A DNA stretch of 64,000 bases, from contig OX467084.1 of NCBI GenBank assembly GCA_950106755.1, positions 30,631,213 through 30,695,212 on the forward strand, read 5' to 3'. This DNA comes from Climacium dendroides. Taxonomy: Eukaryota; Streptophyta; Bryopsida; Hypnales; Climaciaceae. Below, piece by piece: positions 1 to 12,125 of the stretch. The first letter of the stretch is position 1. Every line of letters begins with the position of its first letter. The notes beneath the pieces were generated by a model that was not told the DNA's origin, made no database searches, and worked only from the letters and a program-made list of their open reading frames with translations. Position numbers and translations under genes: made by a program.

Positions 1-364
1 CTTAGTTATATTTTTTTCAACGTCATTGTAAACATTCAAAAAAACATCTATAGTATGAAATTAGACATTCACATCAATGTTGTTTTAAACATTTGCTTCA
101 ACAATTTCTAAATTTTCTACAAATCTTATTTGTTGTCTATGATGTCATGATGAACATTTGCATGTCATTTCCAACATATATGTTTCTTTGAACATTTAAT
201 TGATAAAGTCACATTTATTAAATCAAGGTTGTTTGCAACATCAACGTCAATATATTATGACACAACAATACATCCAACATGGAATTCCAATTAGTTTAAT
301 TTAAAATTTAAATTCTCAATTTTACTAGTTTAATTTCACACCATATAGATGATGCATTCTAAGT

Positions 365-1846
365 TTAGTACTTTTAACCATTGTTCCTTCAAGGAACAAA
401 TGTATTTTGGGGCATGTACCACGGGGAGGACACTCTCACTACATTTGAGGTACCCACGTGTGGAAGAGTGATTTTTTGACCCCCTATTTACTTTTGAATA
501 AACTATAATTTCATCCTAAAATTTTGAGTTTTGTTTAACAATGACTAAAGGTTTCTATTGACAAAAATTTCAATTCCAAATAACATAAGATATATTGTCT
601 AGAAAGTGTTGAAAAATTAACTAAAATGGCATGTTCTCCAACTAAAATATTTATAGAGCTCACATGAAGATGACTATTGCATCAATATTCAACCAAAATA
701 AACTTTCAATAGAAAGCTATTCTATAGAATTTCTTTTTCATTTTTCAAAATTTTTTTCCTTATATAATATAGAGGTGTGAAAGTTATTTTTAGCTTTATG
801 GTGTATCTTTTTTCTAAAAAGTTTATAACTAATTACTATTAGCATAAAATATACCAATAATTCAAAACATAAACTTTTAAAGTAATAAAATCTATCCATA
901 ATTTTTTTTTAAATTAAATTTTAAGATGTATTACATGTATTACTTTTTCCACCGCACATGGGTTGCTAAAACATGGACAATGTCCTCCCCTTGGCATGTA
1001 CCTATGAGTTGAAATTTTGTTGTAATTTTTTGAAACTTTTTTTGAAGATAGAAAAATTGACTAGCTTCATGGGATTATAATTTATTTCACGATTGGTGCT
1101 TAGGAACTAAAGTTATGACCAAATAAGCTCAAAACAAGGGACAGGAGTAGTCCGGGCAACAAAAAGAAATTGAAAAATTTTGAATTTTTTTTTGAATTTT
1201 TTTTTTAGATTATATTTTTGTCTATCTGGAAAGATTTGACTCATTTCATTTGGATTTGTTATGAGAAAGTTATGGACATTTTTGTTTTTTGGGCAATTAG
1301 AACATCTTCTTGAAAAAAATAACTTGTTGGATGCATTTCTGAATGCAATTTTTACAATTTTTTCAAAATAAAAATTCCACATGGTTTAGTTTACTTGCTA
1401 GAACAATCTCAGCATTGGGATCAGTGCATTTTAATTCCATCTAAAATATATTAATATTTTAGATTTTCCTTCTATCTCATACCTACTTCTATTTGATAAT
1501 TTTTTTAAGAATGAAATTTAAATTGTTGTTTTTTATTATTTTTTTCCTAGACTCTCAACTCAATTCTCTACTATAAATATAACTTTGTAGTGCAAAAATT
1601 TTATGTTAAAAATGTTCAAAGTCAAAAAATCTAGTCCCTCAATGTGTTGAAAAACTTGTTTTTTCCACTTTAAATCTATGCGATCAAAAATTCTGAAATT
1701 TTTTCTACAATTTTTTCTACTTGTTAGGTGTAAGATCCTATGATTAGATGTGAAAAAAAATTAAAATTTCTTTTACTCTTTGCTACAGAAATGGCAATTT
1801 TCAATGTTTTTTGGCAGAAAAGAGGCCTTGGTCCTTTAAGGATTAA
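365..1846. repeat. Dispersed AT-rich repeat, copy D, interrupted by a hAT-type MITE
   Basis: After removal of the inserted MITE at 420-993, this segment aligns by eye with 37564-38272. Shared landmarks are the 'acctatgagttga' stretch near 1001, the 'ccaaataagctcaaaacaa' stretch near 1117, the 'cattttaattccatct' stretch near 1430 and the closing 'ttggtcctttaaggattaa' near 1829-1847. The right end carries the CCTTTAAGG(G)-TTAA terminus seen in the other TTAA-bounded repeats; the left end is worn. No coding capacity is visible. An 89-residue open frame on the minus strand inside it is low-complexity and not credible as a gene. Confidence 0.65.
420..993. mobile_element. hAT-type MITE with exact 8-bp target duplication
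   Basis: The ends are CACGGGGAGGACA (420) and, read inward from 993, CAAGGGGAGGACA, a 12 of 13 inverted match. The element is flanked on both sides by GCATGTAC (412-419 and 994-1001), a perfect 8-bp direct repeat. Termini beginning CA and 8-bp duplications are characteristic of the hAT superfamily. The 574-bp interior is AT-rich with no open frame, so it is non-autonomous. A relative lies at 6068-6632. It sits inside repeat copy D, and the paralogue at 37.6 kb shows the uninterrupted sequence across the insertion point. Confidence 0.85.
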
Positions 1847-2376
1847 GGTGTCAAATATCTCAAAGTGCAAGAACACTACAAAATCATCCCACATTAGATA
1901 TGAATGATTTGAAAATAATAAATTAAGAAGGTGAAATAGAAATAAAAATTATTAAAATTTGATACAAAATTTATGATTTTAAACTAGTAAAATTTAGAAT
2001 TTAAATCTTAAATTAAAAATAAATATTTTTATATAATTTAATATTGATATGATTTTGTAAACCTTTTTTTATAAAATATCCATTCATCTAATTTATATAA
2101 ATTTGTTATATAAATTAAATCTATATAGCTTATAACATTTTGAAAATAAATTTTTGTAAAATTGATTTATAAAGAAGACATCAAAGAAGATGCCTACAAT
2201 TGCTTTCGCAATGTCTGAACGTCCAGTCAAACGTCATGAAAAACACAGTGGATAGCATGTGGTTTGAAGTTACATTTGTACGAAGTAAAAAATGTTAACG
2301 CCAAAAGTGATGTTCTTGGGAAACGTCAGGATGTCCACAGAAATATCCAAGGTTGGAACATAGACTGACCGGGTAT

Positions 2377-2460
2377 GTTGACGTGGCATGCCACGTTAGC
2401 ATTCCATGTCTACATTACATAATTTCCACGTCATCATGCCATGTCAGATGCCACGTCAAC
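2377..2460. repeat. Inverted repeat/foldback rich in CACGTCA motifs
   Basis: GTTGACGTGGCAT (2377-2389) is perfectly complementary to ATGCCACGTCAAC (2448-2460). The left arm also lies in its own palindrome ACGTGGCATGCCACGT (2381-2396). The spacer carries a further CCACGTCA near 2426. ACGTG cores bind plant bZIP factors, but no gene starts nearby, so a foldback remnant is as likely as a regulatory site. Confidence 0.6.
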
Positions 2461-2646
2461 TTTTTTGGCCTCACCACCTGCCCGTTATCCTCTTTTTCAC
2501 CCCAGACAGTCATTTTACCACTTATCACAAAAAAATTCTATCTCAACTTTTGAGCTACATTTGACCAAAGATACTAACGTGGCTACACATGTTTTTTTGG
2601 ACATTTTTTAAAACATTTGATGTCCACAACAGTGTCTTAGATTGCA

Positions 2647-2684
2647 TCATTGTTTTTCATAGCATCATTGTTTTTCATAGCACC
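2647..2684. repeat. Short tandem duplication (19-bp unit, two copies)
   Basis: The unit 'catcattgtttttcatag' and its neighbours occur twice head to tail. It is probably replication slippage in an AT-rich intergenic stretch. Confidence 0.7.
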
Positions 2685-2854
2685 AATATATTGTGATTGA
2701 AATTTAGCAATGCTTTCTACAACATCAAACCAAAATCTCCACTTTTCCAGCCTCTATTGACATAACATTCCAATGTTTTCTAAGATATATCGTGTTATCC
2801 TGGACATACAACGTTTTTGGCCTAATATCGGAAAAAACACAATTTTCTTATAGT

Positions 2855-4880
2855 GAAAGAATGATAGCCAAAGATGTGGTCGATAGGAGGCTAAATCAAT
2901 AACAATACTACTTCGATCATGCTGCTTCTCCAAATCCTCCAAAAGGTATTGTAGCATATATAGTGGATTATTTGCAAAGGAAGAATGCAGTGAGGAACCA
3001 AATTCATTACTTGATGGAGAAGACTTTGGACATTGCTACAAAGACCTTATGGAGTTCATCTACTATAAAGACAATTCAATTGTTGAATAGTTTTGGAAAT
3101 CTAATCTTGACGTTTGTGAGACAACACTTTACAGATATTAAAGTGGGCCAAAGAGGTTATGCAGGCTATGGTCAGGATGTAGATGATGTATCTAATGCGC
3201 AATAGAACTAACAAGTTGTACTTTCTTGAGTTCAACACCAAGAAAGAGAAGCATTAATTCATGTGAGGTGTAGAGAAGGCTTCTTTGACAATGAGTGCGT
3301 TGAACTTGACAAACCGTATTTGTGGATTTTTTTTATTATATTTGTAGAAGTTCAACAGGTGTAGATGAAGCATGGTCAAATAAGGACTACAACAAGGTTC
3401 TACAGAAACTTCAAAACTGGATGTCTTTAATTTTATGATGGACTACCATATTTCATTTTCTACTAGATATACACTTTGACAAAGCAAATGCAATCAAAGA
3501 TGGCTTTGCCAGAAAGTTTACATTGTTTGCGGGTTTTCTGGATATGCAAACTAGAAATTGTTCCTTCATATATCTATGATCTACGTCATAGTGAGCACGA
3601 TATACATAGTGTGTAAGTGGTAGGAGGTATTGCCATCATCATGAAATTTCCCATGGAATTTGGTCCTATGGAAAAAAATTTAGGAATAAAGAGTATTTGG
3701 ATGTGGACTTTCAAGATTCTTAGAGTATGGAAGTATTGCCGCGAGTAGAAGACAAGCTAGAGAGGACACTAATGGAGTTGAAGAGGATGGTACAAATGTA
3801 TATGCCACAGAATTGGGGGTTGGTGACATTGGGCATTATAATGGCTATGCTTGGAATTTTAGAGACAAGTTTTGTGGGCGATGAAATTATCATTATGGAA
3901 GGCGGAATAGCTCATACTCAATTTATATACAATATATTACAAGTTACACATGGAGATAAAATGGTAAAGGTTAATAGTGAAAGAATGGCATCCAAACATA
4001 GATCTTCACAACTATTGAACATAGGAAACCAATTGCCTAGTCATGGCCTTTCCAAAACAAATGCCAATGTACCATGTGGGAGGCTTGAAAGGATAGTATG
4101 GTCTTTAAGCAATTCATCAAATAATAAAGAGAGATTTGAAGTGAGTCTGTGAGTGATTCAAAGAGAGAAGGGGAAAAGGAAAGTGACCGCAATCAATTCA
4201 GGAACTTCGTCATCGAGCAATGGTGGTAGTGATTCAGATCAAACACTTTCAAAAAATTAACCAAGTGGCGGTCAAAGTTTGGACTTTGTTGACACCAATA
4301 TTGTCAACGATGCCCAAGGAAATGAAATTGACCTACATGAAGTAGAAGTGGCCCCTGATTATATACCAGTAGGAATTATGAATGATGTGGATGAAGAAGA
4401 AATAGAAGGTGTTCAAACTAACATGGAAGAAATTGGAATTACACTAACAACAATAGAACCCATATCAACATTGTCACCATACAGATTTTTAAATTCTATA
4501 AACTTGTTTCTAGACAAGGATGGATATTTTTATGATAGAAAACACGTATATATGTTTGGATTGGTGATGAGGGACACTACACTTATGAATGGATAAATTC
4601 CATCTTTGAAGTATCTACTATATCACCAACTTTATCAGAAGAAGTGCCAACACTAGTTGCAAGTGCAATGGTGGATAGGGCATTGCAATACGCTTTTCTT
4701 CCGCCATTGAGTCCAATTGGTGGAACAAGTGTTAACGAATTGACCGAAACAGGTGGTGAAGGAGAAGTAGAAGACTTGACAGAAGTAATTATATACTCAT
4801 GTACTAGAAATACCAGATGAAGCAGTGCAGTCATTGAAAGCAAATTATTATGGTATATTTGATTGTAGTCTAGGATGTGT
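2855..4880 (+). pseudogene. Broken protein-coding relic, transposon-like, family not identified
   Basis: Plus-strand open frames with non-random protein composition lie one after another: 2963-3205, 3727-4152, then a frame through 4160-4596. After a frame change near 4560-4600 a further readable stretch runs to about 4800. The section from about 4160 is rich in K, S, D and E (a KGKRK patch, then SGTSSSSNGG, then an acidic run), as in the linker and tail of many plant transposases. Stops and frame changes separate the pieces and no start, splice pattern or catalytic motif can be assigned. The composition and repeat-rich setting suggest a degraded DNA-transposon gene, possibly hAT type, but no diagnostic dimerisation motif was found, so this is a weak inference. 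A domesticated multi-exon gene cannot be excluded without transcripts. Confidence 0.35.
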
Positions 4881-6067
4881 GGAAGTGTAGAGATCATGTT
4901 TTGGTTTTCCAAATATTTATAGATGTTGGAGTGGATTTTCTTTGAATTCTGTGAACCATAAGTTTAAAATGAGGAGGTAGCAAATAGGCCTTTAATTTTG
5001 GATTTATCTTATAAATAAATCTTCTAGTAATTACAGTGATTTTATATTGTATATGTGATATTGGCATAAGAATAATATGATATTAATGTAATTACAAACC
5101 ATAGTATTATAACACTAAAATGTTAAAAAAAGAGTAATTAAAATGAAAAAAACTGTATATTTCTTAAATGTTGAACGTAAAAATGCATACCCATACAAAA
5201 TTCACATGTACAAGTGAAGCACATGATGATAAAATGAAAGAAAGGTATTCTTGAAGAAACTAGTGGTACCCAATATTTTATAAAAACATTTTAAATGAAT
5301 AGTAATGCATATGATTGTGAGCCCCGGGATTATCACTTGGGTCTCGAACCTTTTTTTCCATTTTTTGCTTAATTTTACCTTTAATTATTAGTAAAAAGGT
5401 CGAAAAAGAGTGTTTGCAGTGTACTTGGAGAAATTCCCTATTCATATGGGAATAATCTCCTAGAATTATGGAAGAGCCTTAAAACTTTTCAAATACAATT
5501 TCTAGAGTTATAAAACGGTGTTTGGGACGTCAATTAGGAATTTCAAATGAAATTAAGTCCTATTGGCGAACCAAGTAGAAGACATCTAAACACTATACGA
5601 GTGGAACTTCACCTTTATAAAGAAGTGATGTGGCACGATTAACAAAAGTTGGTAGTACAAGATGTCAACTTTCTTCTTAGGTTCTAGGAACCTCCCTTGG
5701 TGGATCTCATAGAGATTCCTATCCAAGTCCCAAACTTGGACAAAAGTCACTCAAGTATGGAAGGTAAAAATCACTAATACTGGAAAAGGCGATCAACAGA
5801 CAAAGAGAGGTGTTTTTAGTATACAAAACATGCCAAGAGCATAACAATGAAGTCGGCTCGTCAAGATTCCCTCAAATGGAAATAATTCCTCCCCGGAGGA
5901 ATTCAAATCAACAAGAGGTAAAATCTTATCTCTTCTACAAAGTGCAAGTTGAACTTGAAACTTTTCACGAAGAATCTTGGGGCTTCTTAGAAGATACCCA
6001 AAAAGTTTTGTAATTTTTCAAATTGCAGAACTTGACTCCACAGGAAGTCAACTGTTTTACCAGGGTT
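4881..6067. other. Intergenic, no gene recognised
   Basis: This is AT-rich up to about 5300 and then somewhat more balanced. A 67-residue open frame at 5810-6013 (PPRRNSNQQ...FLEDTQ) reads protein-like but has no recognisable family and no start context. It may be a retroelement fragment. Confidence 0.4.
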
Positions 6068-6632
6068 CAAGGGGGGCACTTAATTCTACTACAACAAACC
6101 ACGTGTGAACAAATGGTTTCTAATAAACTATAATTTTAACTTCAAATTTTAAGCATTGTTTACTAATAACTATAGGATTCTACTTCCAAAATTTCAAACT
6201 CAAATAAAATATGGAATGATTTCTAAAAGAGGTTAAAAATGCACTAAAATGGCATGTTTTTTTAACTCAAATATTTTTAGAGAACACATTTAGATGACCA
6301 TTGCATCAATAATCAACTCAAAATAAGCTTTCAATAGAGAATTATTTTTAGAAATTTTTTGTTAATTTTTTAGACAATTTTTTCTTATATAATATAGGGG
6401 TGTGAAAGTTATTTTTCAGTTCTATAGTGTATCTTTTTACTTCAAAAATTTGTAACTAATTATTATTAACAGATAAAAATATCAATAATTCAAAACATAA
6501 ATTTTTAAAGTAGAAAAATCTATTCATATTTTTTTATTTAATTTTATTTAAAATTCAAAAAGTATATAGGGTCCAAAATTTTGTTCACACACTAACATCA
6601 AAGAAAGGGGAAGTACACCCCCCGAGTTAGTA
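6068..6632. mobile_element. Second, older copy of the 420-993 hAT-type MITE
   Basis: The interior matches 455-960 over long stretches, for example 'aataaactataatttt', 'aaaatggcatgtt', 'gatgaccattgcatcaat' and 'ataggggtgtgaaagttattttt'. The left end CAAGGGGGGCACTT (6068) resembles the CAAGGGGAGGACA terminus; the right end has a C-run (6617-6623) but is rearranged. Flanks CCAGGGTT (6060-6067) and CCAAGGTT (6633-6640) look like a decayed 8-bp duplication. The greater divergence of termini and flanks suggests an older insertion than copy one. Confidence 0.6.
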
Positions 6633-6640
6633 CCAAGGTT

Positions 6641-8520
6641 GAAAAAAAGCATAGAAATTCCTTTGGTAATGGTAAAATCCCACTAAAAACTAGGAGTGTG
6701 TGTTTTAGTTTAAATAAATGCCTAATCAAGTTTCATGACATTCCAACATTGATAGCTATCCAAACTGGCGGTGCCACCAAATTCCAACTGAATTTTAAAA
6801 CATTCCGTAAAAGGCCAAGCAAATCATGATCATACAAAATCCAAATTAAGACTTCTTGGACTCTTTTTTTACATTCTTGAACCTTCTAAACAACTCTAGC
6901 CAATTAGAATTGGAACAGACTTAAAACTCCAAAAGTTAGTTTTCCACCTTTTCACTAGGTTTAAAAAACGCTATCTTTTGTGAAAGTTTTGGCTGAGAAG
7001 TTGGGAGTTAGGGGGTCTTTAAGGGTAATTTGGGTCTTCAAAAGCCAACGGCGTAGTTTGTTTCTCAATTGGAGCTTTTCTCCAAAAGTTATAGAAGGAC
7101 CAGCAGGAGGGTAGTAATAATTGATTTTTGTGATTTTTAGTTACGTAGGTAGTTTTAAAGTAATTGGGGGTAAAAGGGGGACCTTAGAAACGTATAAAGG
7201 CCTCTCACCAACTCTCTTTGCACCCCTTATTCTTGTTTCAAATCCCTTTCTTGCATTTTGTATTTGGTCACTTGCGGCCACGTTGTTCAAATTATTTGAT
7301 ATTTGCCAAAACTCTTGCTTTTCCATTGAAACTTGACTTTTATTGTGTTTTCAAGCATTCCCTTGTGTTTTTTAGCTCACTACAAAGGATATGGGGGTCC
7401 CTTTGTCTTAAGCTTGCTTCCTCTTGATGTTTTTAACCAATTTTCATTCTAACTTTGTATTGGTGGCATTTTGAATTGAAGTTTTCTTTTGGTACTAACC
7501 CCAAGGACATTCTAGCCAAAATTTGGCAATGCCATTAGTTAGAATCCCTTGGAGCTTGCTTTAATTTAATTTTTTTTTGGTGTTTTGAATCTTTGTGGTA
7601 CTAACAAACATTCTATTGAGCTTCTTGTGTGGGATTTCCTACCTTTGGTTTGAGAAAATCCCCCTAAAGCCTTGATGTGAGAATATGTGGTCTAAGTGTG
7701 GTTCTTTTGGAATTTGGAGAAATCTTGAGTTAGATTCAAGACTCTTGGTGTCCTACATAATGGAACCCTTGCAAAATTGTTCCAAAATCTGAGGTTAATT
7801 CCTCCAATACGGCGAAGCTTCATTCATGGGTCTCATTTTCTTTTTAGCATTTATTGTCTTTTGTGCTTTAAAAAATTTATGCTTAATCCCTGAACAACAA
7901 AGCTTTGATTCCAATCGAACTTTCTGTGTTTTATTTTATAGAAAGGTTCCCCGTACGGAGACCCAAAGATTTGGTTTAAAAGAACAAAAACAAAAACCTG
8001 TGGTGAAGCAACAACCAATTTAATTAAGACCAAAGTTTTTGGAAGGCCATAGCACAACCCAACAAGCCAAAGCAATCATAGTAGGCCAGAGTCCAACCCA
8101 GCGGCCAGAGCTCTACCTACCAGTTGGCTGGTGTCCTACCCAGTGGTAGGCCACATCAACTGATTGATACACCATTTGGTTTGGTCCACATACCTCACCA
8201 TAACCAACTGGGGAGGATGCCTGAGGGCCCCCTTTTTGGTATTTTCTTCGATTTTTGAACACCAAGCATAGTTTTTTAGCAAACAGATCGACTTTAGAAG
8301 GAAATTCTTGGTGCTCATTCCAGGAATTTAGTCTTTAAAAATCACCTCCAAAAGGATCTAAGGAATTAAGAGCCGGCCTATGGCTTTGGAAAAACTCCCA
8401 GAAAATCCAAATATACTTAAAGGAAATTGGGAATTGGTAGAAAAAGTTTGGATAGTCATAGAGATCTGAAATTTTGTTTAAAAAACAAAAATCAGATTGG
8501 GAAGGGAAGTCAGAGCCTCC
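6641..8520. other. Intergenic, possible decayed retroelement leader
   Basis: The base composition is more balanced than the surroundings. Several 60-75 residue open frames on both strands overlap each other and lack coding character. Around 8030-8170 a degenerate 'ggccag.g..c.acc' unit recurs. No primer-binding site, polypurine tract or long terminal repeat pair was identified, so the retroelement reading is only a possibility. Confidence 0.3.
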
Positions 8521-8522
8521 AT

Positions 8523-8636
8523 CCAAATCAAACTCTCAACCAAATCAGCTTTCAACCAGATCAAACTACCTAGCCAAATCAAGCTCTCAACCAAATCAAA
8601 CTACTCAACCAGATCAACTCTCAACACAAATCAAAC
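8523..8636. repeat. 17-bp tandem repeat, about six degenerate copies
   Basis: The unit 'ccaaatcaaactctcaa' recurs about six times with variants such as 'ccaaatcagctttcaa' and 'ccagatcaaactacctag'. Its translation gives a repetitive QIKLSTKS-like string, which explains the open frame here; no gene is implied. Confidence 0.8.
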
Positions 8637-9122
8637 CAAATTGAGTGCAATTTGTGAAAAGCCATACCTGGCTACTCACCCACCATCTGGAAGTCTAGAA
8701 CAAACTCAAATTTGAAAGTCGAGTACATCTCCAAAGCTTGGCACCAACTCAATTGCATTGCATATGCAAAGCTCTAAGCAAAGATCAATTTTAAAGAATA
8801 GAAACACAAACATAGAGAATGAAACTATATGTTAGCTAATTGTAATACGAACATGAGAAAAGAGACTAGGGGGGAAAAAGAGCATAAAACACTCTTAGAA
8901 TATTAGTTCAAGCTCCAAGGCTTTGAAAGATAGATGAAGACAAAAAAAAGGCAAAAAAGAAGAATAGTTGACCTTTGGGGAGATTTTAGGATTAGGTATT
9001 AGTTAGTAAAGGTCAAATAAGATTTGTCTTAAGTTTGTGGTTTGATTCCAAGTCAATTGGCCAAGCATTTAGCAATTAGAAGCTGATTAGATTTGATAGG
9101 ATTTTATTCTTTAAAATATCTA

Positions 9123-9150
9123 GAAAAGAAAAGAAAAGAAAAGAAAAGAA
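9123..9150. repeat. Microsatellite (AAAAG)n
   Basis: Five to six head-to-tail copies of a five-base A-rich unit. No function is implied. Confidence 0.9.
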
Positions 9151-9769
9151 TATTTAGAAAGAAGTAGTGATGGAACCAAGGGGTACAAAGGAATAAATTC
9201 CCTAAATCCAATTACCCAAAAATTGAAACCAAGACTTACAAAAGGAACAATATGGAAGAAGTATACAAGCAAGGCGAGATGGTTGGAGCATTCCACGAGG
9301 AGCGAGATGAAGAGGAGAAGATCAACCACATCGAGGTTAATGCTTAAACGCAAACTTTTAATTACAATTAGAATTTCAATTTTCATTCACCATTAGGACC
9401 GTAGGTAGGGATTAAGCTAGACTGTTAGAATCATTAGAAAAGCAAAATTAGAATCTAAAATCACATAGAGGGTTTCTGGAGTTTTTCGAAACTATATTAT
9501 ACTTTAAAATCCGATCAAAACTCCAAAAGTTATGGCCAGATGAAGTATAATTTGAATTAGATGGAAATTAGAATTACCTTGAAAAACAAATCCAAAGGAA
9601 GTGAAAAGAAATTTCAATTGACTAGATAAGAATTGAAGAGAATAGAATACTAATTAACCCAAAGAAAAAAAAAAATTGATAGAAGTGTTGGAAAACCCCT
9701 TAGCTGAAGAAATTCATTTTAACCTAAAAATGAAGGAAAGAATTAAAAGTATTTCAAATTTGAAAGGTA

Positions 9770-10020
9770 AAAGAAATTCTAAGTAAATTTTGATGAACCG
9801 GACAACGGTCAAAATTTACTCAAGGAATTAATTTTGAAATAGTAGAAATTCACTTTTGCCAAAAGATAAATTAAAATTTATAAGTAAAGAGATTTAAGAA
9901 TTTTAAAAATAAAAGTTAAAAGAGAGGAAAAGTTAAAATATTCCAACCTTAAAGGTGAAAAGATTTGAAGGTAAATTTTGATGAACCAATTACCGGTCAA
10001 TTTATTTTTACTCAAGAACC
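9770..10020. repeat. Two imperfect copies of a ~180-bp AT-rich unit
   Basis: The string 'aaattttgatgaacc', followed by a CGGTCAA core and 'ttactcaag', appears at about 9786-9822 and again at about 9972-10014, each preceded by 'aaaggt(a/g)aaa'. A worn third version may lie near 10450-10490. No open frame is present. Confidence 0.5.
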
Positions 10021-11475
10021 AGAGGTTACAGAAATTTTTAAAACATGATTTAAAATTCCAAAGATAGAATTATTAATCTAAAGGAAGAATTAGAATCAAA
10101 CACAAAGTTATAAAAAATAGAAGAAAAATGAATTGTCGCATAGAAGTAGAATTTATTTTTTACAAGTTTCAATTAAGAAAGTTAACCAAAAGTAAAAATA
10201 GAATTATTTATCCTTATTAAAAATATAAGTATAGAGAAAAACCCCTAAACATTGAAAATCCCCAAATAATAAAATAGTTAATCGTAGGGATTCAATAAAG
10301 AATCTTTTGGAGAATATTTTGAACCAAAAAAAGGTAAATTCTTTTAGAAAATATTCTTGGGATTCCATAGCAATTTCTACTTCAAAAATTGAACTTAAAA
10401 CGAAAAATTATAATAGGATGAAGTTTTAATTTGAGAAAAAATAAATAAATGAACTTGGATGAAGGTCAATCAGAATTGACCAAAACCCTTAGAAATTTAG
10501 AATCTAGAAAAAAGAATTAAGGTAGGAATTTACTTAAAAATTGCAAGTCATTTTGATAGGTAGAGGAGTAGAAACCAATGAATGAAGTTTTGAATCAGAA
10601 GGTTTGGTTAAAATTTCATCCGCAATTATCTTTTAGGAACAACAATAGAATTTCAGTGTCTTTATCATTACGGGAAGCGCATAAAAATATCTATGACTTA
10701 GCCTAGACACAATTTTCCTTTCCACAAAAAACCTTTCCGATAGTTAGAATCATTTGAAGTCATTAAACTTTTATTATTCATTAATGATTTAGAATTTATA
10801 ATCAATGGTAGGAGTAGTAAAAAAGCTTGGAAGGCATCTTGTTTGGAAGGCAGCTTGTTTACTACAACCAATCACCCATAGTAATTCTTAATTTAACTAG
10901 AACCTGGTTGTGTATGTTTGATCTTGAGGGTGGAGATCAAAACACTCACAATGGTCATTGCACTTAGCCAAGTGCAAGAATGTCTAATTCAGTGTTTATT
11001 GTTTAGAATCTTCTCTCGGACATAATCAATTTGGTTGATGGTAGGTAGTGGAGTTAGATCAAAGGGTCCCAAATTCTTGGTTTAAACAAAGGAGACAAAG
11101 ATGAACCTTAAATTAGTTTTAATACATCAAAAGTAGGACAAGCCTATTCTACCCTTTTACGTTCTTCTTAGATCATTACAAGTAAAACTTATCCACTATA
11201 ACCAGCTAAAATATCCATTCTATTGATTTACAACAACAAAAAACAATTAGAAAATGATTAGGAAACAACTACAACTTTAAAATAATAGTAATTGTTTCCT
11301 AATTTTTTTGTAGTTGTTTAATAGTCTTTTTCTAGTTATTTTCAAATCATTTTCCGATTGTCTTATATCAATTGTCCCCTATCAATTGTTAAGAGTACCA
11401 TTAGATTAGACGTAAAAGATTTGTAAGTAGTATCCTTTTGTAATGAATTCTATTATTAGAATCTTAAGATTTCTT
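10021..11475. other. AT-rich intergenic stretch
   Basis: No open frame of interest is present. A 16-bp near-duplication ('aaggcatcttgtttgg', then 'aaggcagcttgtttac') lies at about 10831-10862. The remainder shows nothing recognisable. Confidence 0.5.
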
Positions 11476-11478
11476 CAA

Positions 11479-11750
11479 TTTGTAGATTTCTATCATTTGT
11501 AGATTTTTACATTTTGTAGATTTTGAAATCTATAAATTTACAAGTCACAAACAAGTTGCAAATTGCTACAAACAAGTTGCAAATTACTACAAACAAGTTG
11601 CAAATGAGTCATAGATAAGTGCAATGAAGTCATTGACAAGTCACAAATGAGTCACAGACAAATTGTCACAAATGAATCACAAATAAGTGACAGACGAGTT
11701 GTAATGAAGTTACAAATGAATTGCAAATAAGTCACCAATAAGTTATACAA
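11479..11750. repeat. Minisatellite with about 20-22 bp units
   Basis: The block opens with three copies of 'tttgtagattt' spaced about 19 bases (11479-11530). It continues as three close copies of 'ctacaaacaagttgcaaat' (about 11546-11605). It then decays into 'gtcacaaatgagtcacagac'-type variants to about 11750. The period is close to 21-22 bases at first and drifts later. No coding role is evident. Confidence 0.75.
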
Positions 11751-12125
11751 TTAACCAATTGAGCGACCAACCTTAAATGGGAGCAAATACCACATAAGCA
11801 ACTATGTCATAAAACACTCTAATGAAGTTCTAAATGAGTTGCTGAATGAAAAACAATCTTGTTTTGTCTTGCAAATACAATACAACTAAAAAATTTGCTC
11901 CACAATGATTGGGGACCTCAAGATTCTCACCACTCACAAATATCCATTGCAACCAAAAAAACAACTATTTTTTGTAGTTGAAAAATCCCTCATTTTCTTC
12001 TATTGGATTGCAAAATTTGCAACATAATACTAATTCTACCATCAAATTTTGTTCGGATTGCCTTGCTAGGCTCAACCTTCAACCATTTGCATTGCACAAT
12101 GTGCGGCTCCTTTCCTACTCCTTAA

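Noticed and set aside
6641..8520. LTR retrotransposon
   Set aside because: No pair of long terminal repeats, primer-binding site, polypurine tract or gag/pol frame could be found.
11479..11750. CRISPR-like regular repeats
   Set aside because: Units are contiguous and degenerate with no unique spacers, and the window is eukaryotic; it is a minisatellite.
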